Shown here: positions 13,106 to 26,017 of the stretch, one piece after another | Numbering within the stretch: position 1 is the stretch's first letter | Layout: each line of letters starts with the position of its first letter | Origin: Sarocladium kiliense | Taxonomy: Eukaryota; Ascomycota; Sordariomycetes; Hypocreales; Sarocladiaceae | Direction: 5' to 3' | DNA: 64,000 bases | Assembly (NCBI GenBank): GCA_030734395.1 | Contig: JAUZTG010000044.1 | Span: 310,001-374,000 of the forward strand | Program-made: the position numbers and the translations under genes | The notes under the pieces: generated by a model | The model's input: the letters and a program-made list of their open reading frames with translations, nothing else | What the model was told of the DNA's origin: nothing | Database searches by the model: none

Positions 13106-15917
13106 GATGGCGATTGAAGCCCGTGCAGGCGACTACTGGTATCTTCCTGAGAGTGTAGATTGATACGGTTTTTGGTCGTCAGTCGCGTTAGGCTAAGCAG
13201 CCAGACCGTTGTTGTAAGAAGGAGTGACAAGTGAGTGAAAGACGACTCCACGATGAAGGAGTGGAAGAAAAGGAAGAAGCATCAAGCAGGGCACAGACAG
13301 GGAATAAAGAAGTCCAAGGGCCTCCGCAAGAATCGGCGGAGAAAAGAAAAGGGCTCGCAAACGGGATGACGGAAGAAAAGATGAGAGCGGCAAAGGAAGG
13401 AAGCGAGGTAGTCGGGACGTATTCGTACCGTATGAGAATCACACATATTGCAGTGAACGGTACTTCGTAAGTCTCTCACTTTGTTTGGCGGAGCTCTGGG
13501 GGTCCCGTCCCACCGCTGACATTTAGTGGTGCGGACTGGGGACTTGGAGGCGTGGAGAGAGCAGCAGGGGACCTGACAGGGGGCTTGCTCAGGGTGTGGT
13601 CGGGCATATCACTGTGAATCCGGTACGGCCACGGGCTCATCTGCAGGCAATGCGATTAAAGCGATCAGATGCGCAAGCGAGGCCTCGATTAGAAGGTGGA
13701 GTGTCCTGTGGAGGGTTGGTGGGCGGGGCGTAAGTCCGCGTACAGAGAAGGGTAGAGCCAATGATTGGTTGCGAGTGACGGCTTCAGTGGGCAATTCGAC
13801 TGTTATTACCGTTGAAGTGCACTGTCTGAGTCGCTGTAAGCTTTGCCCCACTTGCCTTATGGAGGGGACGTCTGCCATTTGCTGCAACACGGCGGCCGAC
13901 GGGCACTAGAAGCCCTCCGAAGGGTCTCTAGCAATAACAGTGTGGGCTGGACTGGGGATGGCGGCCGCTGCGGCTGTAGTCGATGACTTCGGTTGTTACC
14001 AGGCACAACTTGACTTTTTTTTTTTTTTGCCCCCATCCTGAAAGAAGTCATATCAATTCCGTACTCGTCAAAGAGGCAGAAGTCGTACATAACCATCTCC
14101 GGCTTATTGCAGCGGACACAGCCTATCAAATAGGGCTGCTTGGAAGAATGGGCACCATTGAAATTAGGCCTTCCTACGCCCCCGTCATGTCAGATAATAG
14201 TCCATCCCACACCACATGAACAATACACGCAGATCAACAGACACTTGCTACTATCCCACTCCACATAACCTGGGGATCTCGCAAGCAGGTAATGATACAA
14301 CTACTCCGTAGCATGCTCGGAGACAAAACACGGTGAGACATTCCGCGGGCACCATGGATGTCGTGCATCAAAGTCCGCCACGGACGACGCGTCGTCTTGT
14401 GTAGCTGGTTGCTTCCATACACGACAAAGCACAAACACAAGCCTTGGTTCACGAAGTTCTGGAACATGGACTTGGCACGACCATAGTGCTCATACCTCGC
14501 CAAGGTCAGCAACAAAGGCATCCTATCGGTGACATACGGGCCAACTGTCGGTATTTTACCACCTCACGTCTGGGGATCTGCCAGGGTGTTCGCCATGCTC
14601 GAGGGATTTGCCTTCACTGGTATGACTTTCACACTCCCTGTAGCTCAGTGCTTGGAATCCAGTCAGAACATGGCTGAACCGAACCACATCCTCACCCTCG
14701 GATCGCCATGGTCCCGGCCAGCCAGGCGACCAATAGTGTGGCCCTGCTCCCGAAACGCCTCCCATTGGAGGCAGAAAGCGGGCTGATTCGTTTGTCTGTG
14801 CCTCTCCCTCTCCGCTCCAATTTCCATTATATGTTCACACAGGTCCCCACCGCGAGCCCGGCGAGCATGACTGTCGGCGCTACCTTTACGGGGTGGTGGG
14901 TGGACGGCCGCGGGCCCGGACTCTTGCAACTCCCCGACACACCGGGCACCTCCTAAACTGTCCACGTAACCGAGCGAGATGACAATGTTACCCATGCTGC
15001 ATGCTGGATTACACCCGACATCTTGGAGACGGGCGTGGATTTACCATTTATCATGCAAGTGGGCGGCGGAGATCGACACGAGGGACTACCCAAGCGAAGC
15101 AGTTCTTGACGTTTGCGAAACTCCAGACGATCTGGATGTCTGTCTTCCCTCTCGCGTATATGTCAGGTAGCTTACTTATGAGGTGATTCACTTCATTCAA
15201 TGCTTGGCCCTTTTCGCTTCAATCAGAGCAGGAGACGAAAACGAGTAAACATCCAAGAACACGTCTCAAGCGTGCATCGTCTGAAGCAGAACAACGAGCT
15301 TCATCCCGGAGGAGTGACGCTCAACCTGGCCTTGTCGGCAAAATTGAGCATGATGCGTGTCAGCTGCTGGAGCTGACAGTTGTTGCACTTTGAGGCGTCT
15401 GTAGTTCTGATCGTCACATTAATCACCCTACCCTGGATGAGACAAGTAAAAGCCTCTGGTCAGCCCTACCCTCATCCAGTCATGCGTGTCGCTATGAGCC
15501 TAAGGTCAGACGGGAACTAGGGTGGAAGTTTCCTCCGATTCGAAGTAACGACGCATGCCCGCTTCTCCAACAAAGGAGTCAGCCCATCCAACATGGTGCT
15601 TTGCCTGCAACTAATTATCATGTCATGTCACCCAACCCTCGACAAATGTGGCGTTGCAAGCCACACAGGATACGTAGTGTGGCTCAGCGGAGGTGCTGTG
15701 GCTGGAGCGTTGAGATCGTTGCCCTGTCAACATGACGCCAAGCCCAAACAGGAAATCTCTAGTCGCAATTGCCAGGGAACTCGGCACGGTGACGACGACT
15801 GATATGTGTGGAACATGTCTTGAACACGTCAAGCTCCCATTCCAAGGCCAATTTTCCAGCTCTTCCATCGCAAAGTAAAGATCACCCGCATTCCAACCCC
15901 GTCAGGGTCCTCGAACG
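13106..15917. other. Divergent intergenic region between ABC transporter and GH5 glucanase
   Basis: About 2.8 kb separates the two divergent start codons. On the minus strand the first 350 bases read as a pyrimidine-rich leader for the ABC transporter. A T14 run lies at 14015-14028. Open frames here are short and unlike any family I know. A tRNA A-box-like string near 14640 has no matching B-box or foldable arms. Confidence 0.5.
14015..14028 (+). repeat. Homopolymer T run, 14 bases
   Basis: Fourteen consecutive T residues in the divergent promoter region, directly visible. It could act as a nucleosome-depleting poly(dA:dT) tract, which is inference. Confidence 0.85.
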
Positions 15918-18076
15918 ATGGCGCACCGCGAGGACTCACGACCTTCGAACCGCCATCGGCGTGGAGAATCCTCCCGCAACAAGAACCAGCACAGAAAGCG
16001 CAAGTCCCAATCATCACGACGACCAGTGTCAGCTTCAGACGAGAGCAGAGAAGGCGACAGGTCCAGTCAGGCTTTATCGGCAGATGCTCTGGCTCAATTG
16101 AATCGCGATAACCACAAACGTTCACGAGGAGGCGGTGGAGTGTCACCAGCGAAGAAGAAGACGAGACCTGAGAGGACGAAGAAGGTCGCAAGAGAGGATT
16201 ATAGGGAGCTCACAAGAGATGCGGAGAGGGAGCGACATGATCGGCATCGGGAGAAGAGGAGAGGTGATGGCAAGAAGAGGCGCGTCGTCAGTGGTGCAGT
16301 CATGGAGGAGGGTAGGGTGAGGAATGGACTCCGAGGCGGTGGCCATTGGAGTGAAGACAGCCTTGAGAAGGACTACTACAACACCAAAGCTCCCAAGAAA
16401 CGCAGCAAGAAGCGATTATGTGGGTTCATACTGCTCCTGCAATGTGTTTTAAGCTTGCTAATCCGGTCACAGGGATCATCGGCGGTATCATCCTCGTCCT
16501 CATAATCGTCATCATTATTGTGGCCGTGGTGGTCAGTCAGAAGAAGAAGGGCAACGACAGCGACTCCTCGTCATCATCTGGCTCCGGAGACCAATCTTCA
16601 GACCTCGCCGACATGGACCGAAATAGCGTACCAAACAAATGGAAGAACTCATATCTGGACCCTTGGTCATGGGAATCGACGACGGACTTCAACCTCACCT
16701 TCACAGACGAGACAGTCGGAGATCTGCCCGTCATGGGATTGTTCGATGATTGGGACGACTCGGCAAGGGCGAATGATCAGGTTCCGCCCCTTGATGAAGA
16801 CTGGGGCTCTTACTCGAAGCGCCCTGCACGTGGTGTGAATTTGGGAGGATGGCTGTCTCTCGAACCATTCATCACACCATCCCTGTTCAATTACGACGTC
16901 AAGGATGGTGTCATCGATGAATGGAATCTTTGCCAGAAGCTCGGTGCTTCCAAGTCGAAGACCCTCGAGCAACACTACGCCACCTTCGTTACAGAACAGA
17001 CTTTCAAGGATATCCAGGATGCTGGTCTCGATCATGTTCGCATACCATTCAGCTACTGGGCGGTACAAGTCTATGACGACGAGCCTTACCTGTTCCGCAC
17101 ATCATGGCGATACCTCTTGCGCGCCATTGAATGGGCAAGGAAGTACGGCATTCGTGTCAACCTTGACTTGCATGGCATGCCAGGCAGCCAAAACGGATGG
17201 AATCATAGTGGACGCTGGGGAACCATCGGATGGTACAATGGGACTGATGGGGATAAAAACGTCGAACGCTCACTCGAGGTGCATGATCGACTCTCGAAGT
17301 TCTTCGCCCAGGACAGATACAAGAACATCATTTCGCACTATGGCCTCTGCAACGAGCCTAGGATGACCTTCTTGGAGACCAGCGACGTGGTAGCCTGGAA
17401 TGAGAAGGTCTACAAAATGGTTCGTGACAATGGCGTCAAAGCTCTTGTCGTCTTCGGAGACGGTTTCATGGGCCTCAACAACTGGAAAGGTGTCATGTCT
17501 GGCTACGACGACATGGTTCTCGACGTCCATCAATACGTCATCTTCAACGAAAACCAGATCGATTTCACCCACCAGAAGAAAGTCGAATACGCCTGTGAGG
17601 GCTGGTCCGACCAAGCAGAGCTCTCTCAAGATCCTTCCCGCGGTTACGGCGGTCCCACCATCTTTGCAGAATGGTCTCAGGCGGATACAGACTGCACCAA
17701 ATTCCTCACAGGCGTCGGCTGGGGCAACCGCTGGGAAGGCACCTACGACACGGGCTCATCCTCAAGCTCCATCCTCGAGCCGCGCTGCCCAAGCAAAGAC
17801 TCGAAGTGTTCCTGCGACAAAGCCAACGCTGACCCATCCGATTGGAGTGATGAGTACAAGAAGTTCTTGAAGATGTTTGCGGAAGCGCAGATGCACAGCT
17901 TTGAGAAGGGGTGGGGATGGTGGTACTGGACTTGGAAGACGGAGAGCGCGCCGCAGTGGAGTTACGAGGCTGGATTGAAGGCTGGGGTGTTGCCCAGTAA
18001 GCCTTGGGAGAGGGAGTTTGACTGTGATGCGGACGTGCCCGATTTCGAGAAGCTGGGGTTGGATGAGTACTACTGA
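15918..18076 (+). CDS. Membrane-anchored exo-beta-1,3-glucanase, GH5, ExgD-like, 701 aa
   Basis: Two exons (15918-16419, 16473-18076; 53-bp intron with a GCTAATC branch site) encode 701 residues. The first 167 are extremely Arg/Lys/Ser-rich and cytoplasmic. A single hydrophobic span follows (IIGGIILVLIIVIIIVAVVV, about 169-188), then a Ser-rich stalk and a GH5 catalytic domain from RGVNLGGWLSLEPF. This is the type II membrane layout of Aspergillus ExgD. GH5 hallmarks are LDLHGMPGSQNG, the acid/base Glu462 in GLCNEP and the nucleophile Glu567 in FAEWSQ. The known family reaction is release of glucose from the non-reducing ends of beta-1,3-glucan, here probably at the wall face of the plasma membrane or in the secretory pathway. 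The protein is somewhat shorter than A. fumigatus ExgD. It converges with the kinase downstream. Confidence 0.93.
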
Positions 18077-18936
18077 GTGGATTGGCTGCATCGCCTTTGA
18101 CTGTGTGAGACTGTACGATGGTCTTTGTTGAACTGTTTTTGGTTTTTGGCAAGCATGTTACCCAGTCAGGCTGGGGAGGAGGAGGAGCATTGGGCTGGTG
18201 TTTGCAAGATCAGATTCACGATGAGAGGATGTTGATGACTTTACACTTCTGGGATAGCATGTACCAGGGAGTTTGCATAATGACCGGATGGGGGGACGGT
18301 AGGATCTCTGCAATTTCGATAGAATGAGCCAAGCAATGGAATGACTGTGCATTTTAGCCCTCAAACTTTCCGGGAATTCCGCCCTATGCCTATAGCGAAG
18401 CAAACGCAATGGGATAGTAGGTATCAACAGGTGTGTGAGCTAATGATATAGCATTGTTAATGACGATAATGATGATGATGTAAACCCCATACTATGATAT
18501 CATGACCAGATCGAGAAAACAAATAGAGAGAGACGTATGGGGAAATAGTACAGGTGATGCAAATGGTGAAAATGATAAAAAGGCAAGTGCTGCAAGACCA
18601 ACCATGAGCGTGGTCAGCATCCATCAACGGCTTCCAACTCCCAGCAACAAAACAATATGGGGGCGCGACACACCCAGTAGCCACAGGAAATTCGACGACG
18701 CGGACCCTTTCTCTCATCTCGCTGTGATGGAAATGGCAAAGTGAATCCCCCCTCTCGCACCCTTCGAATGACCCTTACCAAATGAATGCGCGCGCAATGT
18801 AGATATGTATGTTGAAAAGTTGGGGGGTATCATGTCCATGTAATCCCACTTCCCTCCTCCAAAAAGATCACAACTTCGCTGACTCCAATATCCTCCCAAC
18901 GTAGTATTACCGGGCCTTTGCTCTGGCCAACTCGGC
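18077..18936. other. Convergent 3' intergenic region
   Basis: About 860 bp between the stop codons of the glucanase and the kinase. AT-rich stretches around 18420-18560 fit 3' UTR and polyadenylation regions. I see no gene. Confidence 0.5.
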
Positions 18937-21171
18937 TCAGCCAATAACAACTCTTGCTCCTTCCTTGCCCAAGACGCCCCTCTCCTTTGGCTTCGGGCTG
19001 TTGTTCCGCCCCTTCTTGCTCTTAAGGAAACCAAACATGCCACCTGAACCTTCTGCCTTGCCGTCTGCAGGGGTATTGGCATCCGTTGGGAGCGTAGCAT
19101 CCTGTCTTGCCAGATCAGACCAGCTGCCACCGGCTTCTAAGGTCACTTGCACGCCGCCGGTCGGGCTCGTTATCCGCCGATTAGGTTTCTGGGGTATGGC
19201 ACTCATGTAATCGCTCGGAGGTGCGGGCGGAGCTGGAGCTGGCGGTAATGGTGCTGGGCGAGCTGGAACACGCCCAAGTCTGCTGTCGGCGGGAGGGTTT
19301 GGTTGGTAGCCCTGCGGTCCTTGTTGTGCGCCATTCGTGGCTGGAACGGCATCATCTGTCGTGACGGCTTGCGGCATGTCAACTCCGGGCGTAGCAGCAG
19401 GCGTTGCCTCGTCGCGCAAGCTTTCCGAAGCCTCAGTAATCCTATACTGCGAGTCAGTGTCTTTGGTTCCGAAGCCGGGCTCTTCGGAACGGCGGACTCA
19501 CTTCTTGTACGCCGCGATAGTGTAGTCAAATGGTCGGAAATCAGACTCAATCATCCTATACAGCTCGTCTTCGCGGATTTGCTTGTCTGTGGCGTCGTCT
19601 TTTAACCTCTCACGGGGCTTTTGGCGGCGGGCTCTCGCTTCGAGCGGCGCCTCCTCCAAAAGCAGTTCTTCGAGATCGTACGTGGCATCGAAATTGGTCT
19701 TGTCGGACGATGGGACAAAGATGGGCTCGATCATCTTCTTCTCCAGAAGATCAAAATCGATGGCCTTGAAGAATTCGTTGTAGATGAAACTCTCCCACGT
19801 GGCACCCATTCGGGTGTCTCGGTTCGGATCAAGGGCGGCACCAATGGCGTACAAGCATGGTAGTGAGACAGGAGGCTGTGTGACAGGGTATTTAGGTGAA
19901 GCGGCCTGAATCTGTGAACCCAGAGAGTTCTCCGAGTTGCCATCAAATGGTCGCTATTTCGGGATCAGTAATTGCATGGCTACACAAGGGGTACATGTAG
20001 CCTATGGCAGCCTGGCGGAGACTAGTGTGATTTCAACGTACCTTGTTGTAAATGCATTCGTAGAACAAGACGCCTAATGACCACCAATCTGCTCGAACAT
20101 CGTAACCCTTGCCGGCGTACACTTCAGGGGCCAGATATGCGAGTGTGCCCGACTTGCTAGTGAGAGTCCTGCCGGAGATAACATCGGAAGCCACATTCTT
20201 GAAGGTCCAAGTTAGTCAAAAAGAGGTGTGGCCTACGGGGTCTGTACGAGGGTGAAACGTACGAAATCTGTCAAGTGCACGTGGCCATCGGCGTCGAGGA
20301 GCACGTTGTCGGGTTTGACGTCGCGGTGGATAATGTTCTGGCCGTGGATATAGCGCAGGGCACAGCCCAGCTCGGCTATCCAGAAACGGACAGCTTCTTC
20401 TGTGAAAGTCTTTCGGGAAATGTGGAATCGTAGATCACCGCCGCTCATGAGATCGACCACGAGGTACCTGCGCCCGAGGCTTTAGTGATTCGTTCATTGC
20501 CGAGTTCAATATACAATGGACGTACATGTACTCAATGTCCTGGAAACTGTATCGCAAGTTGCAAATGAATGGATGGTTGACATGCTCGAGCATGCGACGC
20601 TCTCGAATGATGTTTCGAACGCTCTCGGATCGTACAACTGTCTATCCGTTAGCCCGGGACCGCTCCTAGAATGTGAAGCTCGCATATGCCTCGACAAGCG
20701 GCTCTGCAAGACCGTTGACAGCGTGTCTCCGAGAACAGGATTCGCGTACCTTCATCTTTGCGGATGTACTTGAGGGCAAAGGACAGACCAGTGTCCTTGC
20801 GCTCGACGATGCGGACCTTTCCAAAGGCGCCTCGGCCGACCACACGCAAGAGGCGGAAGTGGTTGAGGTTCACTGCAAAAGAAAGAAGGTTAGCATCAAT
20901 GCATCACATCTCGCAACAGCTGCGTCATTGTCATCGTTGGCAAAGGCTGTTGTTGGGCGTTGGGTGCGGGGAGCAGCCGAAGCGGCACACAATGGCCCCC
21001 GACCATGCAGGCGACACGTGGGAGAGGCGGCAGATGGACGGAGGGGCGATTGCGACCACGGAGAAGGAGCGCCGGGGGACTCTAGGTGAAGGTCGGGAGA
21101 GACGATTAAAAAAGCTGGAAATTCGTACCATTGCCGTCGAGGTCGACGGGTTTCCCATTGCTGTTGCCCAT
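18937..21171 (-). CDS. YANK/STK32-type AGC serine/threonine kinase, 531 aa
   Basis: Seven exons (21171-21129, 20872-20750, 20637-20526, 20467-20263, 20197-20042, 19953-19502, 19441-18937) join in frame into 531 residues. The first 43-nt exon encodes MGNSNGKPVDLDGN, which fits an N-myristoylation signal (Gly2). The kinase domain has a glycine loop GRGAFG (27-32), catalytic Lys49, HRDVKPDN (140-147) and, in place of DFG, DFN (160-162). DFN plus GTLAYLAPEV is characteristic of the YANK/STK32 branch. ATP-Mg-dependent phosphorylation is inferred; the substrate is unknown. The C-terminal 160 residues are Pro/Ala-rich and disordered, ending in a basic Lys-rich patch. Intron 1 is 256 bp, the longest in the window; the others are 58 to 112 bp. 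The true start is supported by the in-frame mini-exon; no ATG lies at the kinase-domain boundary. Confidence 0.92.
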
Positions 21172-21374
21172 GGTGAAGGGCTACGGGCAGAGGGTGGTTG
21201 GGTTGTAGGTGGATTTGGGATGAGGGAAAGAGGAGAAAAGGGAGACAAGGGCGAGACTATCGTGAGGCCAGGGACCAAGACAGCATTGTTCGGGGAGGGT
21301 GGGTGCGTTTGCTTGGTTTGGGACTGGCTTGGGACGGTATGGTACAGTAGTGGTGGTGGTGGGATCGACGGTTT

Positions 21375-21402
21375 GGTGCGTGGTGCGTGGTGCGTGGTGC
21401 GT
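21375..21402 (+). repeat. Tandem repeat, four copies of GGTGCGT
   Basis: Four perfect, back-to-back 7-bp units are visible, followed by a partial degenerate unit. They lie about 200 bp upstream of the kinase start and probably in its 5' leader or promoter. Confidence 0.9.
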
Positions 21403-23972
21403 GGGTGCGGGCGCGGCGTAAGGGTAGAACGGAGGATGAAGTGGAGTCGGTTTGCTGGCTTGGATGTTTTGTGTCGGTGAAGAAGGGACGAGAGATGGAG
21501 ATAAGGTTGTTGGTCCTCGTCTGGAGATGAGATTGGCGAAAAGTAGCTGAAGCAGCACGGATTTGGCGCTGGTGAGGAGAGCGGCAGGGAGGAATCGTGG
21601 ATGGCGAGACTGGAACGCGGATGAACGAGGCGAGGCAGAGGCAGGAATGGCGAAAGCCGTCGGATCTTGGACGAGGAGATAACGGGGATGAGGGTGTCGG
21701 TGGTGGTAGATGATGGAAGATTCTTGTCGGATGAGTGGGAGACAAAAGAGAAGAAGGAAGATTCGAAGCGTGAAGGAGGGAGGAAGCAGGAGAAGTGACG
21801 TTGAAGCGGAGGAGGACGAGGAGGGTTGTAGGGAGGGGAGCTACAGCAGTCGGTGGTTGCAGCAGCAGTGGCGTAGGATGGATGATGGTTGATGACGAGC
21901 AGCTGCAGGAGCCAGACAAATAGCGAAAACGGAGGCAAGGAGACAAACAGATGGACGAGAAATTGGCAAGGAATAGGGTTAGATATGGTACAGCACAGCA
22001 CAGTCAGGTAGGATGGTTGGTAGGAATGATTGATGAAGCGAAACCAGGGGTCGTTGATCAGACAGATGCAGCAGCCAGGTTCAGGGACAGGGTTTATTAC
22101 CGATTGAGGGAATGACTGGCGATGAAGACGAATTGAGACACGATTTTCTTGCTTCTCGATTGATATGAATTACTGCCATTGATGCTACAGACACCCAGCA
22201 TTGGTTGTGCAGTAGTCCGTGACAGGCTGGAAAGTAAGATGAGAAAGGGACACACAGACCAGAAGAGACCCTGCATCGTGCATGCCTCTGATGCTCATGT
22301 CTCGTCTCGATTTGCAACCAGTCCATTCAAATCAACCATTGATTGGCCTTGTACTGCACTGAGCTGTACAGTGCAGGTAGTTTCCGTAATGACTGCGGCA
22401 TTCAGCTCAGACCACAGCCTGGCCTCTGCTTGTGGTCACCTCACTAATAATGGCATCTAGCACCAGCCCCATGCGAACTGCAACAAAGGACGTCAAGACA
22501 CTGCGACGCGACTATTGACTTCTAGAGACGCACTTAGCTCTGTTGCTTTTGCCACCCGATGGCTTGGGCTTCTCCTTCTGTTCTTCTTTTTCCTTTTTGC
22601 ATCTTGTTTGCCTCGCTTTCCACGACAGATGCGAACCCAGTAAGCCGACAATACGATCACTCGTCTCGCACGGGCACCCTCCTTCACGACCCGCTTAGCC
22701 TGGGGAGGGTCCCTTTCTGGGGGCTCCACACTCAAAACGGAGCAAGCAATAGTAGCAGGTGAAATCGAAGAGGCGAATAAAGTGCTACAGGTACGAGTCA
22801 GGTCTATCGCTATCCGTAGCTAGACCGCCGGATTCCCGAACAGCCTCGGCCTGCATGCCACCTTTCGCATATTGGAGAGCTAGCGAGAGTCAGATAGATA
22901 GACTGATACCAAGATACATACTGCAAGCGATGAGGTTAGGTGAGAGGTGAGGTGAGACCCCTGAAGCACAGCATGAGGCTAACGTCTTGCTCTGGTGTGC
23001 CACAAAACGTGGTTTGCCGCTGCAACTCTGCATCACATGTGAGTGATCAGATTGGGTTGCTCACCATTGCCTGTGATACGGAGTGGTTTGTCCCTTTCTT
23101 GTCTTTTCTTCTTCTCTTCTCCCTCCACCCAGGCATCTTGCTTGCTCGTCTTCTCTCTTTGTCTCAGCCCCCCATTTGTAGCCCGTGTCCTCTTGTGTCT
23201 GGTGGCGTATGCTGGATCGCAAGCCGCTCTCGGAATGGAACGAGACAGACCCTTCGAAACGCCAGTGGCTGCTTCTGGTGCTGGATTGTCCTACCTTGCC
23301 TTACCATAGTCAGGTATCCTCCGTAATAAACGGAAATAGCGGAACCTACGCTTGGTTCCATGGGGTGGGTGCCGGCAGGTGATGAGAACATGGTGGTCCC
23401 AGCGTAGCCCCAGCCTGGAACCTCCCAGTCGGAGTCCCCGGTGTCATCATTGTCACCGGCCAACATCAAAATCGGCATTGCACTGTTCAGACCTTCTGTG
23501 CACGTCCGTATTGCAAACTCTCAAGCTCGGTCCAGGCTCCCATTGATCATTGAGCCCGACGGTGGGAAATCACACGGACCTTGGCCAAGGAACTCTATCA
23601 CAACTCACTACCCCCCACGTGAACTTAGAACAAGGGCAACAAAGGATAAAAGGGAACGAAACGGCGTTCAATGGGCTATTCTCATCCAATACAGGCACCG
23701 TTATTATCATTGATAGTCCCACAGGCTAGGTACGGGATCCCATCTTACTAGCACTACTCCAAACCGCCCCCACTCACCTGCAGACGCCCGTGACCTGGAA
23801 TCAAACTCCATTTCAGGGGCATCGCCTGGCGGTCAGCAGGGGGGTTACAGCTGCCAGACCGGAGACTGGTTCAGGGGATGCAGGCGATCTTCAGGGGACA
23901 TTCCCAGCGAACATCCTCCAGCGAGTCTAGCCCCTTGTCCCTTGAAATGCACCACTGCGGTCTTCCAAGGTT

Positions 23973-23991
23973 GCCGCCGCCGCCGCCGCCG
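23973..23991 (+). repeat. GCC trinucleotide run
   Basis: About six consecutive GCC units in non-coding sequence, directly visible. A simple sequence repeat. Confidence 0.8.
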
Positions 23992-24729
23992 GTTTGCGCC
24001 CGGCCCCAGCAGCCCACTCAGCCCTTTCTCTCCTTTTTCCTTTCCGTCCTCCCAACACTATCGTCACCTTTCTCAGGCCACCACCAACCTCCTCACGACG
24101 CAATCCTCAAACCGAATTCCGTTGTCAGAGGCGGATCCGCTTTGAAGCTATTGAAATCTTCCTTTTCGACCTATCAGCTCGCCTCTTCTCGAACCGTTCC
24201 ATGTACTATTCCCCTTTCGATGCATCTTCCCGTCTTCTCGGTTCAGGACCCCCCTGACCTTGTGCATCCTGTCGTCTTCCTTTTGCTCAATCCCGCGTTT
24301 CAGCGGTACTGTCTTCATTAACTCGTACACGACCGACACGAGGCTGTCGGCCAGTCCGGCAACTTCATTTCGTCCCATCTTCTGCTACTCCTTGGCGACG
24401 GGGCGTCCATCGACCTACCTGGCCTAACTTCAAGAGGTCGATCTCGTCTGTTACCATTCAAGGGGTCACTGACTCGTCTTTCATTAATGCAGCATGTGAC
24501 CTTCACGAAGCTAGTCAGTCAATCATTCGCTAAATACACGAAGTCTTTTAGCATGTAGTAGACAGCGCTGGACCGGGGTAAACCGTCTCCGTCCCGGTCG
24601 ATCTGTTTAAACCGCTTGGCCTTATTGAATGAGAGTACCTCCGGAGGTCCAAGCTTCTGATGCTAATTGATGCCAACATAAGCCGCGCTCAGCCTCCTTG
24701 AGCAGCTGTCTGAATCACGTTCAGTGGTC

Positions 24730-26017
24730 TCAGTGATCGGTAACTGCCGACAGCGTCCCAAAGTCTCGCGGCGGTGGCGGCTTCTTCTCGAACTCCTCAA
24801 GCTCCAGCTGGATAGTCGACTCCCACTCTGCTTCTCGCTGTGGTTTCCATCCAAGAGACCGGCCAAGGTCGGCTCTGATGCGTGCACTATGCCGAAGAGT
24901 CAGCTATAGATGCCTTGTAGCCCACCATGATCACGTTGAGGAAGAGAACTCACTTAGAAGCACCACCAGCCTCAGCCATCAAAGGGCCCCAGCTGCCAAA
25001 AAGCTTCGCCCCTGTCTCGAGGTCGACATTCTCAACTTCACTCGATGGCAGCAGGCCCAGATCTCTGCCAGCCGTGGCCACTTTCTCCGCGATGTCCAGC
25101 TGCGAGTTGAGACCGCTCTCTGCGAAATAGATTCCCTTCTTTCCTGACGGGATCGTCTCGCCGTCCGCTACACGCTTCAGCAGAACAAGATATAGATCCG
25201 CGAGATCCTGAACATGGATATGCGACCATACGGCCGAACCATCACCGATAACATATCCCTTGCCCAAAGATTTTGCGCCTTGCAGCATCATGTTCACAGG
25301 GAAAGTAAAGCGATTGAAAGATCCCGTGCCTACACCAAAGATATGCGGCGCCATCACAATGTATGTTTCGACGCCGTGCTCGAGGCCATCCTCGACGACC
25401 GCAAGGTCCGCCGCTCGAGGCATGTACTCTTCGATTGACTGGCGATACTTCATGTAAGAGTAAATGTCCTCTTTGTCGGACAGAGTGCGAGTCTCAACAT
25501 GTCCATTCGTCAGAGGTCGATCTGTGATGTTCGTTACCCCTGAGATGCCTAAGAAGTGTACATTGCGGCCTGTCTCGCGTTTGCGTTGACCCAAGCCTTG
25601 AATTACGGCTCGAGATACTTGGAGGTTCCATCCAGCAGCTGCGTGGATCACGACTGGAGTTTGGATGTCTTAGCCTCAAGTTCAGCGATCGCTTTAGAGG
25701 AGGTATTACTTACTGTCGTGATTTTTGGCTGTGGATGTCCAAGCCTCCATGTTATCGTAGCTACTCATGATGACAGCCTTGACGCCCGCGGCACGGACGG
25801 CCGAGGCTTGTGCCTCGTTTCTCACGAGAGCCGAGATGTTGAGGGCTTTGGTCCAGGCATGTTCACCAGTGGAGATGGATGTGAGGATGGTGCCACCACT
25901 GATTACGGAAGCAGGCACAAGTGTCAGTCATGCCAATGTAACATCGATGAGGCGCTTAACATGGAGCACTCACACATAGCCTGAAGCACCAGTCAGAAGG
26001 ATGGAGGGTGTAATCAT
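24730..26017 (-). CDS. NAD(P)-dependent epimerase/dehydratase-like extended SDR, 361 aa
   Basis: Four exons (26017-25974, 25898-25714, 25653-24954, 24886-24730) with introns of 75, 60 and 67 bp encode 361 residues. The start gives MITPSILLTGASGYVGG, a Rossmann GxxGxxG nucleotide-binding loop at residues 10-16, which only becomes intact when intron 1 is removed. Downstream are a VIHAAAGWN strand, a YSYMKYRQS stretch and a GDGSAVWSHIHVQDLADLYLVLL segment typical of extended SDRs that act on nucleotide-sugar-like or aldehyde substrates. No signal peptide or membrane span is seen. Fungal relatives are annotated only as NAD-dependent epimerase/dehydratase or NmrA-like, and the substrate is not known. 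It could be a redox sensor rather than an enzyme. Confidence 0.88.

Larger units (their letters stand above)
21172..24729. other. Intergenic region of about 3.5 kb (kinase promoter side)
   Basis: The first kilobase is strongly pyrimidine-rich on the minus strand, fitting a long leader and promoter for the kinase. Tandem GGTGCGT repeats lie at 21375-21402 and a GCC run at 23973-23991. A 67-codon ATG frame at 22559-22762 begins with a hydrophobic signal-like stretch but has no other support. Nothing else resembles a gene. Confidence 0.5.

Noticed and set aside
14638..14660. tRNA gene (TAGCTCAGTG resembles an A-box)
   Set aside because: No GGTTCRANNCC B-box at the right distance and no cloverleaf can be drawn.
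20931..22001. 356-codon minus-strand Pro/Ser-rich frame
   Set aside because: It overlaps the kinase's first exon and intron in another frame and its composition simply reflects the CT-rich leader.
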